From Wenzhouxiangella limi (GTDB lineage Bacteria > Pseudomonadota > Gammaproteobacteria > Xanthomonadales > Wenzhouxiangellaceae), in NCBI RefSeq assembly GCF_010499265.1, contig NZ_JAAGSC010000041.1:49521-113520 (forward strand): DNA of 64,000 bases, in the 5' to 3' direction. The position numbers and the translations under genes were made by a program. The notes beneath the pieces are model-generated. The model saw only the letters and a list, made by a program, of their open reading frames with translations. It did not search any database and was not told the origin of the DNA. This document shows positions 45,423 through 55,579 of this stretch, in pieces (the first letter of the stretch is position 1; each line of letters opens with the position of its first letter).

Positions 45423-47561
45423 GTGACCAGCCAGGTTCTGCGCCGCAGCCTGCGAGCGGTCCCGCTGATCGCGGTGCTGGTCGTGTTGCTCAGCTCGTTG
45501 TACCTGGTCTCCAGCGTCGAACAGGAGGCAACCCAGCTCGGGCGTGCCGCGTTCTGGGTTTTCGTGACCACGGTGCTGGCGCTGGTGATCCTGATGCTGG
45601 TGATCGGCGGTCGGCTGCTGCGCCTGGTCCAACGCGTCCGGCGCGGCGAGCCGGGCTCGCGCCTGACCGCGCGCCTGGTCGCGCTGTTCATCGCCCTGGC
45701 GCTGCCGCCGGTGGTGGTGCTGTACCTGTTTTCGCTGGAGTTCCTCTCCGAGACCGTTTCCGGGTGGCTGGATGTCGAGGCCGAGCAGGCGCTGGCCGAC
45801 GCGATCGAGCTGGGCCAGATGTTCATGGACGTGCGCAGCCGCGAGGCGCGCCAGCAGGTGGGCCGCCTCGGCGAGGAGCTGGCGCTGGATGACGATGAAC
45901 GGCTCTACGATCAACTGCTGGCGGCGGTCAGCAGCGCCGGGCCAACCGAATTGTCGGTTCTGGAAGCCTCCGGTCGAACCCGGGTGACGGTGAGCATTGA
46001 CCCGTCCCGCCTGGTGGCCGATCGGCCCAGCGGGTTTGCGCTGGCCCAGGCACTGGACAATGAGCAGTACGCCACCGCCGAGCCGGGGGCAGATGGCCTG
46101 CAGATCCGGGTTCTGCGCCGGCTGAGATCGCCCGTGGTGGGCGCCCGGCCGCAGTTGCTGCAGGCGGTTTATCCGCTGCCCGATGATTTCAGTGCCCTGG
46201 CTGAAGGCATTGAGCAGGCCTATTTTCGCTACCAGAACGTCTCGTTCCTGCGCGGTCGTCTGGAGCAGAGCCTGGTACTGATCCTGTCGCTGGTCCTGCT
46301 GCTGACGGTGTTTCTGGCCATGCTGCTGGCCTTCAACGCCGCCCGCCGGCTGACCCGTCCGGTGCGCGACCTGGCCATCGCGACCGAGGAGCTGACCGCG
46401 GGCCGGTTTCCGCGCGAGCTGCCGGTCACCAGCCGCGACGAGCTGGGATTTCTGGTCGATTCGTTCAACACCATGACCCGCGAACTGTCAGCCAGCCGGC
46501 GGGCGCTGGAAGCACAGCGACGTTACCTGGAAATCGTGCTCGGCCGGCTGTCGGCTGGTGTACTGGCGGTCGATGGCGAAGGTCGGCTGAGCGCGTTCAA
46601 CGAATCGGCCGGGCGCATTCTGGGGCTGGACGCCCAGGCTGATCGCTACCGTAGCCTGGAGGCGTTGTCCGAGGATCGCCCCGACCTTCGTCCATTGCTG
46701 GCGCTGGTGCAATCACGCGGTGCCTCGTCGGCCACCGACTGGCGCAAGGAAATCCAGCTGGGCGATCCGTCCCAGCCGCTGGTGCTTGTTTGTCGCGGCT
46801 CCGAGCTGCCGGCCGAGACTGGCGGCCAGGTGGTGGTTTTCGACGATGTCACGGTGCTCGATCAGGCCCAGCGCGAGGCCGCCTGGGCCGAGGTGGCGCG
46901 GCGCCTGGCCCATGAGGTCAAAAACCCGCTGACGCCGATCCAGCTGGCTGCCGAACGCCTGCAGTACAAGCTCGAGGGCGAGCTGCCGCCCGATCAGCGC
47001 CAGCTGCTGAGCAAGGCCACGACGACCATTCGGGCCCAGGTCGACACCCTCAAGCGTCTGGTCGATGCCTTCGGCGACTATGCCCGGCCCAGCCCGATGC
47101 GGAGGGAATCGGTCGCCCCGGCCGAACTGGTGGCCGAGATTGCCGACTTCTACGCCAGTGGCGATGTGCCGGTTCGCTTCGCGATTGAGGCCAGCGAGGA
47201 CGCCGGTGAGATCCTGGCCGACGCGGGCCGCTTGCGCCAGGTCCTGATGAACCTGGTCCGTAATGCGCAGGAGGCCCAGCCCGAGGCGACCCCGACCCTG
47301 CGCATTGCCGTTCGCCCGGCCGCTCGCGATCAGCGCCCGGGAATCGAACTGGTGCTGCGCGATGACGGCCCGGGGTTCGGTGCCGGGGTACTGGCACGGG
47401 CTTTTGAGCCCTACGTGACGACCAAGACCCGGGGTACGGGGCTGGGTCTGGCCATTGTTCGTCGAATCATCGAGGAGCACGGCGGGACGATCGTGATCGG
47501 CAACGCCCAGGCCCCGGATTGCCGCGGCGCCGAAATTCGTATCTGGCTGCCTCGCGAATAG
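45423..47561 (+). CDS. ntrY: NtrY-type membrane sensor histidine kinase
   Basis: Starting at GTG 45423, one base after the DUF4390 stop, the kinase has 712 residues. There are about four membrane helices (near 14-32, 42-62, 85-105 and 280-305), a periplasmic region (about 110-278) and a HAMP domain (LTRPVRDLAIATEELTAGRF). A PAS domain follows (about 370-480), then HisKA with ARRLAHEVKNPLTPIQLAAER and HATPase ([28 protein letters not shown]). It should phosphorylate the adjacent NtrX-like regulator. The signal sensed is not evident; family members are linked to nitrogen and redox. Confidence 0.92.
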   Translation: MTSQVLRRSLRAVPLIAVLVVLLSSLYLVSSVEQEATQLGRAAFWVFVTTVLALVILMLVIGGRLLRLVQRVRRGEPGSRLTARLVALFIALALPPVVVLYLFSLEFLSETVSGWLDVEAEQALADAIELGQMFMDVRSREARQQVGRLGEELALDDDERLYDQLLAAVSSAGPTELSVLEASGRTRVTVSIDPSRLVADRPSGFALAQALDNEQYATAEPGADGLQIRVLRRLRSPVVGARPQLLQAVYPLPDDFSALAEGIEQAYFRYQNVSFLRGRLEQSLVLILSLVLLLTVFLAMLLAFNAARRLTRPVRDLAIATEELTAGRFPRELPVTSRDELGFLVDSFNTMTRELSASRRALEAQRRYLEIVLGRLSAGVLAVDGEGRLSAFNESAGRILGLDAQADRYRSLEALSEDRPDLRPLLALVQSRGASSATDWRKEIQLGDPSQPLVLVCRGSELPAETGGQVVVFDDVTVLDQAQREAAWAEVARRLAHEVKNPLTPIQLAAERLQYKLEGELPPDQRQLLSKATTTIRAQVDTLKRLVDAFGDYARPSPMRRESVAPAELVAEIADFYASGDVPVRFAIEASEDAGEILADAGRLRQVLMNLVRNAQEAQPEATPTLRIAVRPAARDQRPGIELVLRDDGPGFGAGVLARAFEPYVTTKTRGTGLGLAIVRRIIEEHGGTIVIGNAQAPDCRGAEIRIWLPRE

Positions 47562-47626
47562 TGGTAGGCCGACTGCGGTATGCTTTCGCCAATCTTTCTG
47601 TCACCCCGTGAAGTCTGTCTGTCCTG

Positions 47627-48976
47627 ATGGCCGGCGCCCGCATCCTGATCGTTGATGATGAACCCGATATCCGCGAGCTGATCGTGGACATTCTCCAGGA
47701 CGAGGGTCATCAGGTCTGCGCGGCCGCCGACGCCGCCCAGGCGCGCGAACAGCGGCGTTCGCAGACCCCGGAGCTGATCCTGCTCGATGTCTGGATGCCC
47801 GATACCGACGGCATTTCGCTTTTGCGCGAGTGGCGCGATGCCCAGGCGCTGGACTGCCCGGTGGTGATGATCTCGGGCCACGGCTCGGTCGAAACCGCGG
47901 TCGAGGCGACCCGCCTGGGCGCGTACGATTTCATCGAAAAGCCGGTCTCCATGGCCAAGCTGCTGGTGACCGTGAACAACGCCCTGGAGGCCGGCCGGCT
48001 CAAGCGCGAGAATGCCGGGCTTAAGCAGCGCGCCCCCTCGGTCATGGAACCGCTGGGACGATCGCTGGCGGTGCAGAACCTGCGTCGCCGCCTGGAAAAG
48101 GTCGCGGCCCACGACGCGCCGGTGCTGATCACCGGGGAACCGGGGGTCGGCAAGCAGCAGGCCGCGCGCTGGATTCATGCCCACTCAAGACGGGCCCAGG
48201 GGCCGTTCGTGGCCGCGCCGACCCGGATCGAGGCCCAGGGCTGGCGCAATCTGCTGCTGGGGAGCGCCGGCGAGCCCGGCTTGCTGGCCCAGGCCCAGGG
48301 TGGGGTACTGTTCATCAACGACATTACCCTGCTGGATGCGTCGGCCCAGTCGCTGCTGCTGCGCATTCTGGAAAGCGGCCACCTGGAGCCGGACTCCAGC
48401 ACCAGTTCCGAGCTCGATATTCGCATCATCACCGGTGCCGGTGCCGGTCTGGCCGACCTGGTACGCTCGGGCCGGATCGATGAGTCCCTGTACTACCGTC
48501 TCAACGTCCTGCCGCTGGAGATTCCGCCCTTGCGCGAGCGCCAGGAGGACGTGCCGGACCTGGTCCGTTTCTACGCCGAGTATTTCCCCTCCCGCGACGG
48601 CCTGCCCTATCGGCATTTTTCGGTGGCCGCCCAGAATCGTCTGCGCCAGCATCGCTGGCCGGGCAACCTGCGCGAGTTGAGAAACCTGGTCCAGCGGCTG
48701 CTGATTCTGGGGGGCGACGAGGAGGTTTCGGTGGCCGAGATCGACGAGGCCTTGGCCCAGGTCGACGCCGTCAGCGCCGGGCCAGGCCAGCAGATACCGG
48801 CGCTGTTTCGCCTGCCGCTGCGCGAAGCGCGCGAGGAGTTCGAACGTCAGTATCTCACCCATCAACTCAAGCTGGCCGAAGGCAGCGTGGGCAAGCTGGC
48901 CGAGGCGGTGGAAATGGAGCGAACGCACCTGTATCGCAAGCTTCGGCAACTGGGTATCGACCCCAAGCAGGTCTGA
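47627..48976 (+). CDS. ntrX: NtrX-like response regulator with degenerate AAA+ domain
   Basis: The 449-residue protein has an intact receiver (ILIVDDEPD, LILLDVWMPD, IEKPVSMAK), a sigma54-activator-like AAA+ domain and a Fis-type helix-turn-helix (about 415-445). The AAA+ part is unusual. Walker A is kept (GEPGVGKQ), but the GAFTGA loop that contacts sigma54 is absent between LLLGSAG and AQGGVLF. Walker B reads LFINDI instead of LFLDEI, and the sensor I Asn is replaced (TGAGAG). The LYYRLNV and PPLRERQEDVPDL segments remain. It is therefore unlikely to activate sigma54 and may bind DNA as an ordinary regulator. Confidence 0.9.
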   Translation: MAGARILIVDDEPDIRELIVDILQDEGHQVCAAADAAQAREQRRSQTPELILLDVWMPDTDGISLLREWRDAQALDCPVVMISGHGSVETAVEATRLGAYDFIEKPVSMAKLLVTVNNALEAGRLKRENAGLKQRAPSVMEPLGRSLAVQNLRRRLEKVAAHDAPVLITGEPGVGKQQAARWIHAHSRRAQGPFVAAPTRIEAQGWRNLLLGSAGEPGLLAQAQGGVLFINDITLLDASAQSLLLRILESGHLEPDSSTSSELDIRIITGAGAGLADLVRSGRIDESLYYRLNVLPLEIPPLRERQEDVPDLVRFYAEYFPSRDGLPYRHFSVAAQNRLRQHRWPGNLRELRNLVQRLLILGGDEEVSVAEIDEALAQVDAVSAGPGQQIPALFRLPLREAREEFERQYLTHQLKLAEGSVGKLAEAVEMERTHLYRKLRQLGIDPKQV

Positions 48977-48990
48977 GGAGCCAGGAAACC

Positions 48991-50367
48991 ATGCAGATCA
49001 TCATTCTCGGGGCCGGCCAGGTGGGATCGGGCATGGCGCGCAGCCTGTCGCGCGAGGAAAACGACATTACCGTGGTCGACGTCGACGCCGAGCGCTTGCG
49101 CGAGCTACAGGAAAAGCTCGACATCCGCACCGTGCTGGGGCATGCCGCCCACCCGCAGACCCTGATCCGTGCAGGCATCGAAGACGCCGAGCTCCTGATC
49201 GCGTTGACCAACTCCGACGAGACCAACATGATCGCCTGCCAGGTCGCCTACTCCTTGTTCAACACCCCGACCAAGGTCGCGCGCGTGCGCGCTGCCGACT
49301 ACCTGGCCCACCCCGAGTTGTTCGACCGCGAGCACGCGCCGATTGACGTGCTGATCAGCCCGGAGCAGCTGGTCACCGACCATGTCCAGCACCTGATTGA
49401 ATATCCCGGCGCCCTGCAGGTGCTCGATTTCGCCGACGGTCGGGCCCAGCTGGTCGCCACGCGGGCCTTTCACGACGGCCCGCTGGTTGGTCGCGAGCTC
49501 AAATCGCTTCGCGACAAGCTGCCCGAAGGCGTCGATGCGCGGGTCGCGGCGATTTTTCGCAACGACGAACCGATTATTCCCCGCGGCGACACCGTCATCG
49601 AGGTCGACGACATCGTCTTCTTTCTGGCCGCCAAGCGCGATATCCCGGTGGTCATGCGCGAGCTGCGGCGCATGGGTGGTCCGGCCAACCGCATCATCCT
49701 GGCCGGCGGTGGCAACATCGGCGCGGCCCTGGCCGCGCGCCTGGAGCGCAATCACCACGTCAAGGTGATCGAGGCCGACCCGGCCCGGGCCGGGCACGTG
49801 GCCGAAGACCTGGATACCGCCATCGTGCTGGTCGGTGACTGCGCCGACGAGGACCTGCTGCACGAGGAAGGCATCAACGAGACCGACGTTTACTGTGCCC
49901 TGACCAACGACGACGAGGCAAACATCCTGTCCTCGATGCTGGCCAAGCGCATGGGCGCCGACAAGGTCATCACGCTGATCAACCGCCCGGCCTATGTCGA
50001 CCTGGTCGAATCCGACCGCATCGATGTCGCGGTCAGCCCCCAGCAGGTGACCATCGGCGCGCTGCTCACGCACATCCGGCGCGGCCACATGGTCCGCGTC
50101 CATTCGCTGCGGCGCGGCGCGACCGAGGCCATCGAGGCGGTCGCCCACGGCGCGCCCGGCCAGTCGAAGGTGGTCGGCAAGCGCATCGAGGAAATCGAGC
50201 TGCCGCCGGAGACCACCATCGGCGGCATCATCCGCGGCGAAGAGGTGATCATCGCCCACCACGACGTCGTGATCCAGAACGACGATCACGTGGTGCTGTT
50301 CGTGGCCGATCAGCGCCAGATTCGCGAGGTCGAGAAGCTGTTCTCGGTGGACGTGGTCTTCCTGTAA
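48991..50367 (+). CDS. trkA: Trk potassium uptake regulator TrkA
   Basis: The 458-residue cytosolic protein has two copies of the RCK unit: NAD-binding GAGQVGSGMARSL at the N-terminus and GGGNIGAALAARL at about 232, each followed by an RCK_C domain (about 140-220 and 365-455). This matches full-length TrkA, which gates TrkH by nucleotide binding. A clear GGAG/AGGA site precedes the ATG. The stop and the trkH start share a base (TAATG). Confidence 0.96.
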   Translation: MQIIILGAGQVGSGMARSLSREENDITVVDVDAERLRELQEKLDIRTVLGHAAHPQTLIRAGIEDAELLIALTNSDETNMIACQVAYSLFNTPTKVARVRAADYLAHPELFDREHAPIDVLISPEQLVTDHVQHLIEYPGALQVLDFADGRAQLVATRAFHDGPLVGRELKSLRDKLPEGVDARVAAIFRNDEPIIPRGDTVIEVDDIVFFLAAKRDIPVVMRELRRMGGPANRIILAGGGNIGAALAARLERNHHVKVIEADPARAGHVAEDLDTAIVLVGDCADEDLLHEEGINETDVYCALTNDDEANILSSMLAKRMGADKVITLINRPAYVDLVESDRIDVAVSPQQVTIGALLTHIRRGHMVRVHSLRRGATEAIEAVAHGAPGQSKVVGKRIEEIELPPETTIGGIIRGEEVIIAHHDVVIQNDDHVVLFVADQRQIREVEKLFSVDVVFL

Positions 50368-51821
50368 TGCGCTGGGCCGCCTATGCCCCGGTGCAGCGGA
50401 TCGTCGGGGTCCTGCTGCTGTTCATCAGCCTGGCTTTCCTGCCGCCGCTGGTGTTTGCCGTGGTCAACGAGGACGGCGCGGCCATGGCCTTTGTGATCAG
50501 CCTGGTGACCGTGAGCCTGACCGGGCTGGGCCTGTACTGGCCGGTTCGCAAAGCCCACCACGACCTGCGCATCAGCGACGGTTTCCTGGTCGTCGTGGCC
50601 TGCTGGGCTGCGGTCTGCCTGGCCGGCGCCATCCCGTTCGTGCTGGCGCTGGACGCCAGCCTGGCCGACGCGGTTTTCGAGTCGACATCCGGCATTAGCA
50701 CGACCGGCGCAACGGTCTTTTCGGGTCTGGACGTCATGCCGATCTCCATTCTCTGGTACCGCCAGCAGCTGCAGTGGATCGGGGGTTTGGGTATCATCAT
50801 CCTGGCCGTGGCCATCCTGCCGATGCTGCGCGTGGGCGGCATGCAGGTCGCCCGCGCCGAGGCCACCGGCCCGGTCAAGGAGCGGCGCCTGACCCCCAGA
50901 ATCGCCGAGACCGCCAAGGCCCTGTGGGCGATCTACATCGGCTTGACGCTGGTCTGCGCGGCCGCCTACTGGGCGGCCGGGATGAGCCTGTTCGACGCCT
51001 TCGCCCATTCGTTCACGACCATTTCGACGGCCGGATTTTCGACCCACGACGCCTCGATCGGCCATTTCGACAGCGTCCTGATCGAGTGGCTGGTGACCTT
51101 CTTTCTGTTCGTCTCCAGCCTGAATTTTGCCCTCCACTATCTGGCTTTGCGTCGGGGATCGGCCCAGGTGTATTTGAAAGACCCCGAACTGAAACTGTTT
51201 GCCATGCTGCTGCTGATCGTGACCGTTCTGGTCACCTTCCTGCTCTGGCAACAGCATGCTTATGACAGTTTCTGGGAAGCCCTGCGCTACGGGGTGTTTC
51301 AGTCGATGTCCTACACCACCACCACCGGTTTCGGGACCGCCGACGTATCGCTGTGGCCGGGTACCCTGCCGTTGCTGCTGATCCTGGTCAGCGCGCTGGG
51401 CGGCTGCGCCGGTGCGACCACGGGCGGGGTGAAGATCATCCGGGTCTACCTGCTGACCAAGCAGGGGATGAGAGAGCTTCAGCGGCTGGTCCATCCGCGC
51501 GCGGTGGTGCCGCTCAAGCTGGGCCGGCGCACGCTGGACCCGGAAGTGGCCAACGCCGTGTGGGGGTTCGTCTCGCTCTATATTCTGTGCATCATCGTTC
51601 TGACGCTGATCGTTTCAGGGATCGAGGATGATCTGGTTACCGCCGTGTCGGTGGTGTTTTCGGCCATGAACAACCTCGGCCCGGCGCTGGGCGAGGCCTC
51701 GTCAAACTGGGGCTCGCTGGCCGATTCGACCAAGTACCTGATGAGTTTCGCGATGTTGCTGGGACGGCTGGAAATCTTTACCGTACTGGTGCTGTTGACC
51801 CCGAGCTATTGGAAGCACTGA
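50367..51821 (+). CDS. trkH: Trk potassium uptake channel TrkH
   Basis: The 484-residue membrane protein has four pore-loop motifs with selectivity glycines: STSGISTTGATV, TTISTAGFST, MSYTTTTGFGTAD and AMNNLGPAL. Between them are the usual paired membrane helices. It takes up K+ with TrkA and would be central to osmotic adjustment, in keeping with ectoine synthase at 55555. It is translationally coupled to trkA. Confidence 0.96.
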   Translation: MRWAAYAPVQRIVGVLLLFISLAFLPPLVFAVVNEDGAAMAFVISLVTVSLTGLGLYWPVRKAHHDLRISDGFLVVVACWAAVCLAGAIPFVLALDASLADAVFESTSGISTTGATVFSGLDVMPISILWYRQQLQWIGGLGIIILAVAILPMLRVGGMQVARAEATGPVKERRLTPRIAETAKALWAIYIGLTLVCAAAYWAAGMSLFDAFAHSFTTISTAGFSTHDASIGHFDSVLIEWLVTFFLFVSSLNFALHYLALRRGSAQVYLKDPELKLFAMLLLIVTVLVTFLLWQQHAYDSFWEALRYGVFQSMSYTTTTGFGTADVSLWPGTLPLLLILVSALGGCAGATTGGVKIIRVYLLTKQGMRELQRLVHPRAVVPLKLGRRTLDPEVANAVWGFVSLYILCIIVLTLIVSGIEDDLVTAVSVVFSAMNNLGPALGEASSNWGSLADSTKYLMSFAMLLGRLEIFTVLVLLTPSYWKH

Positions 51822-51828
51822 TCCCTGC

Positions 51829-52149
51829 ATGAATCCGGAAGTCATTGAGCAACTGATTGAAAAGGGCCGGGATGGCTACGAGGCCCGCCTGGCGGCCGGG
51901 CAGGCGCGTCTGAAGGCCGGGCCGCTGGATCGGGCGATCGAGCATCTGGTCAGGGCGACCGATTTCAGGCCCGACCAGACCATGGCCTGGCAGGACCTGG
52001 GCAAGGCGTACCAGCTCGGCGGCGATGCGGCCGCCGCACGCGCTGCCTGGCAGCGCGGCCTGGAAGCGGCTGTCGCCAATGGTGACAAGCAGGCCGAGAA
52101 AGTCATGGCTGTCTGGCTGAAGCGGCTGGATCGCTCAGATCCCCAATGA
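51829..52149 (+). CDS. Small TPR-containing protein
   Basis: A 106-residue, fully helical protein with two recognisable tetratricopeptide-like repeats (about 17-50 and 51-85; LDRAIEHLVRATDFRPDQTMAWQDLGKAYQLGGD). No signal peptide. It follows trkH by seven bases and closes the def-to-trkH run. A partner is not evident. Confidence 0.75.
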   Translation: MNPEVIEQLIEKGRDGYEARLAAGQARLKAGPLDRAIEHLVRATDFRPDQTMAWQDLGKAYQLGGDAAAARAAWQRGLEAAVANGDKQAEKVMAVWLKRLDRSDPQ

Positions 52150-52164
52150 CCCGGCAACGGATAC

Positions 52165-52386
52165 TTAGTCTTCGATGCGCTTGAATCGCGGCACCGGCTG
52201 ACCCTCGATCTGCTTGTGGTCGGTGAACAATTCCAGCGGCCTCACCCACAAAGCGCGGTCGCCGTACAGCGGGCGGTAGACCACCATCCATTCCTCGGTT
52301 TCGGAGTGGCGGGCGACGTCGAGGACCTGGTATTCGCCGCCCTTGAAATGGCGATAGCGCCCGGGCTGGATGGAAGGTTTCATCAT
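52165..52386 (-). CDS. DUF1653 family small protein
   Basis: The 73-residue product from ATG 52386 (or the next ATG at 52383) matches DUF1653: GRYRHFKGGEYQVLDVARHSE, VVYRPLYGD, LWVRPLELF. This SH3-like beta family has no firm function. A longer reading from 52428 lacks support. It is convergent with the TPR gene and divergent from the large PAS-GGDEF-EAL gene. Confidence 0.82.
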   Translation of the reverse strand: MMKPSIQPGRYRHFKGGEYQVLDVARHSETEEWMVVYRPLYGDRALWVRPLELFTDHKQIEGQPVPRFKRIED

Positions 52387-52543
52387 GCTTGGCCTGTGTT
52401 CGAAAAAGCTCGGATCCCGTAGAGTCAAGTCGACCGAAAGGCGCTGGAGGCGGTGGGCGTGCTACATTCGACCAAATGTGAAGATAGCAGAATCGGCCAG
52501 GGTGCCAGCGAAATCCTCGCCGGTTTTGTCGCAGGGTAGACGG

Positions 52544-55500
52544 GTGGTCTTTCAGTCCCAGCATCGGAATCCATTATCGCCATGCCGGCCGGCATGGTCC
52601 GCGGTGATATTCGCGGTCGGTGCCGGCGGCCCCGCGCTCGCGCTGGGCGGGAGTGAGTCGGACATCGTCCGGCTGGCCGCCGATCATCCCGCCTTGATCA
52701 GCTTCATCCTGCTGATCCTGGCCAGTTTGATGGTGCTGGCGTGGATGCTCTGGCGTCGTGGCCGGCGCCTGCGCGAAAGCAACGTCCAGATCGAGAAGGT
52801 TCTGGCCGACCGCGAGCGCATGGCCAGCAAGCTGCCGGTGGGGCTGTACAAGCTGGTCGATCCCGGGAATGAGGATGTCTTTCGCGTCGACAGCATGAGC
52901 GACCGGGCGCTGGAGTTGCTCGGGGTGGCGCGGCCCGCGGTGATGGCTGATGCCTATGCCGCGTTCGCCAACCTCCACCCCGACGATCGTGAACGGGTCG
53001 TGCAGCGCAACGAACAGGCGCGGCGAGAGGTCGTCCCCTTTCGCGTCGAGGCCCGGTTTCGGGTCGAGGGCCGCCAGCGCTGGCTGCGGATCGAGTCCTG
53101 GCCCGTCCGGTTCGATGGCAAGGTCGAGTGGTCCGGGTGCATTATTGACGTCACCGACCGGCACGAGGCCGAGTCCCGGTTTCAGGCGCTGTTTGAGCAA
53201 AGCCCGTTGGCCATCATGCTGCACGACGCTGAAACCGGCGAGGTGCTGGACGCCAATCGCGCGGCCTGGGAGTCCTACGGGCTGGACTCCCTGGCGGCTT
53301 TGAAAAAACGCGAACTGTGGGCAGCGCCACCGTATTCGGCGGCCGAGGCGCTGGCGCTTATCCGCGCTGCCGCCGAAGGTCGAGTCCAGCGATTCGAGTG
53401 GTGCAGCATCAACGTCCACGGCCAGCCGTTCTGGGAGCTGGTCAGCCTGATGCCGGTGGTGATCGAGGGCCGCCTGCGGGTGTTCTCGACCGCGATCGAC
53501 ATCACCGAACTGCGCGCCAGCCAGCAGCGGTTCCGGGCGATATTCGAGCAATCACCGGTTGCCGTTCTGGTCCAGGATGCCGTCAGCGGCGAAGTGCTCG
53601 ATGCCAATGAGCAGGCCTGGCTTAGCTATGGTTTCTCGTGCCTGCAAGATTTCAAGACGGCTGCAGCGGCCGGACGCCTCAGCGTGGAGCGCGATGGCCA
53701 GACCGGTCCCCAGAAATTGCGCGAGGCGGTTGCAAAAGGTGGTGATCGACTCGAATGGCCATCGCGCCATGCCGATGGGCATATGCTGTGGTTTGACGTC
53801 ACGCTGACCCCGATCGACCTGGAGGGTCGCAGGTGCTGTCTGTCGGTCTGTCTGGATGTCACCCAGCAACGCGAGGTGGCTCGGCGACTGCGCGAAAGCG
53901 AGGCTCGTTTTCGGCGTATTCTTCAGGATATCGACGGGGTGGCGGTGCAGGGCTATCGCCTGGACGGGAGCGTCAGTTACTGGAACCGCGCCTCCGAAGC
54001 GCTGTACGGCTACAGCGAGCAGGAAGCGCTTGCAGGCAATCTGCTCGATCTGATCATCCCGCCGGAGATGCGTGCCGAGGTCAGCGCCAATCTGCAAAGC
54101 GTCGCCGAAGGCGGCGAGATTCCCAACGGCGAGCTTGAGTTGTTGCGCAAGGACGGTAGCCGGGTGCCGGTGTACTCCAGTCACACCGTGCTCAAGTCAA
54201 CGTCCGACGAGCCGGAGCTGTTTTGCGTTGACATCGACCTGAGCGAACGGAAGGCGCACGAGCAGGCGCTGGACCGCCTGGCCAACTACGACAACCTGAC
54301 CGGTCTTCCCAATCGCCGCCTGATGGGCGAATTGATCGAGCAGATGATGGCCAGAACGCGTCGCAACGGGGGTACCTTCGCCCTGTGTTATCTGGATCTG
54401 GACGACTTCAAGCCGATCAATGATTGCCATGGCCACGACGTCGGCGACCAGGTTCTGGTGGCCATCTCGCGGCGGCTGCGCAGGCTGGTGCGCGGCAGTG
54501 ACCTGGTGGCCAGGCTGGGCGGGGATGAGTTCGTGGTCGTGCTCGACGGCATCGGCGACGGTCCGGAACTCGATCGCCGGCTGGGCTTCCTGCTCGAGGG
54601 CGTCGCCCGACCTATCCGGGTTGATCGTCTGCAGCTTCAGGTTCACGGCAGTATCGGTGTGACCCTCTTTCCCCAGGATTCCGGTGATCCGGACGCCCTG
54701 CTGCGCCATGCCGACCAGGCCATGTATCGGGCCAAGGCGCAGGGCCGCAACCAGTACAGCCTGTTCGATATCGAATTGGCCGCCAACGTGCAGCGGCGCC
54801 GCGAGCGCCTTCTGGCAATCGAGCATGGGCTCGATCAGGCGCAGTTCCGTCTGCACTATCAGCCCAAGATCGACCTGGCCAGGGGTCGCGTTGTCGGGTT
54901 CGAGGGCCTGGTTCGCTGGCATCGCCCGGACGGCGAGGTGCTGGCGCCCATGGCGTTTCTGCCCGACCTCGATCGCAGCGACCTGGAGCGGCGCTTCGGT
55001 GAAACCATGATCCGACAGGCACTGGATCAGGCCACGGCCTGGTTCACGTCCGGTCTGGCGGTTACCGTCAGCGTCAATATTTCCGGTCCGCACCTGCTCA
55101 GCGAGGGCTTCGTCGAAGTGCTGGCCGAATTGCTGGAAAGGCATCCGGACTGTCCACCCGATCGCTTGGCCCTCGAAATCGTCGAAAGCGCTGCCGTCAA
55201 CGATCTGGAGCGTGCGGTGTCCGTGCTCAAACAGATCCGGGAACTCGGAGTGCAGGTGTCGCTGGACGATTTCGGAACCGGCTACTCCTCGCTCAGCCAC
55301 CTGCGCTCGTTGCCGGTTGACGAGGTCAAGATCGATCAGAGTTTTGTGCGCGACATGCTCGACGACATCAACGATCGCAACATCGTCCAGAGTGTGATCA
55401 GTCTGGCCGAAGCCTTCAGCCTGCGCGTGGTCGCCGAGGGTGTTGAAACCGCCGAGCACGCCGAGGCGCTGCAGCAGCTGGGCTGCACTCTGGTTCAGGG

Positions 55501-55579
55501 CTACGCTTTTGCCCGCCCCATGCCGGTCGCCGAAGTGGCTGACTGGCTCGATCGTCAGTCGTCTTCGACCAGCTCGTAG
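52544..55579 (+). CDS. Membrane-associated multi-PAS GGDEF-EAL protein
   Basis: From GTG 52544 (start uncertain; an open frame extends upstream to 52370) the protein is about 1011 residues. A hydrophobic N-terminus is followed by a membrane helix ([20 protein letters not shown], about 48-67). Four PAS domains follow (about 85-205, 215-325, 335-450, 455-575); two of them share the duplicated start FEQSP(L/V)A. GGDEF is intact (ARLGGDEF, about 658, with RGSD I-site). EAL is intact as EGLVRW (about 787), [16 protein letters not shown] and KIDQSF. Both activities are possible. The end overlaps ectC by 25 bases on the opposite strand. Confidence 0.88.
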   Translation: MVFQSQHRNPLSPCRPAWSAVIFAVGAGGPALALGGSESDIVRLAADHPALISFILLILASLMVLAWMLWRRGRRLRESNVQIEKVLADRERMASKLPVGLYKLVDPGNEDVFRVDSMSDRALELLGVARPAVMADAYAAFANLHPDDRERVVQRNEQARREVVPFRVEARFRVEGRQRWLRIESWPVRFDGKVEWSGCIIDVTDRHEAESRFQALFEQSPLAIMLHDAETGEVLDANRAAWESYGLDSLAALKKRELWAAPPYSAAEALALIRAAAEGRVQRFEWCSINVHGQPFWELVSLMPVVIEGRLRVFSTAIDITELRASQQRFRAIFEQSPVAVLVQDAVSGEVLDANEQAWLSYGFSCLQDFKTAAAAGRLSVERDGQTGPQKLREAVAKGGDRLEWPSRHADGHMLWFDVTLTPIDLEGRRCCLSVCLDVTQQREVARRLRESEARFRRILQDIDGVAVQGYRLDGSVSYWNRASEALYGYSEQEALAGNLLDLIIPPEMRAEVSANLQSVAEGGEIPNGELELLRKDGSRVPVYSSHTVLKSTSDEPELFCVDIDLSERKAHEQALDRLANYDNLTGLPNRRLMGELIEQMMARTRRNGGTFALCYLDLDDFKPINDCHGHDVGDQVLVAISRRLRRLVRGSDLVARLGGDEFVVVLDGIGDGPELDRRLGFLLEGVARPIRVDRLQLQVHGSIGVTLFPQDSGDPDALLRHADQAMYRAKAQGRNQYSLFDIELAANVQRRRERLLAIEHGLDQAQFRLHYQPKIDLARGRVVGFEGLVRWHRPDGEVLAPMAFLPDLDRSDLERRFGETMIRQALDQATAWFTSGLAVTVSVNISGPHLLSEGFVEVLAELLERHPDCPPDRLALEIVESAAVNDLERAVSVLKQIRELGVQVSLDDFGTGYSSLSHLRSLPVDEVKIDQSFVRDMLDDINDRNIVQSVISLAEAFSLRVVAEGVETAEHAEALQQLGCTLVQGYAFARPMPVAEVADWLDRQSSSTSS

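Noticed and set aside
49105-50289. 394-codon minus-strand frame opposite trkA
   Set aside because: Mirror of a highly conserved gene; the product has no recognisable family pattern.
52370-52543. Upstream extension of the PAS-GGDEF-EAL gene
   Set aside because: It runs across the DUF1653 start and the control region, with no hydrophobic or domain features. The exact start remains uncertain.
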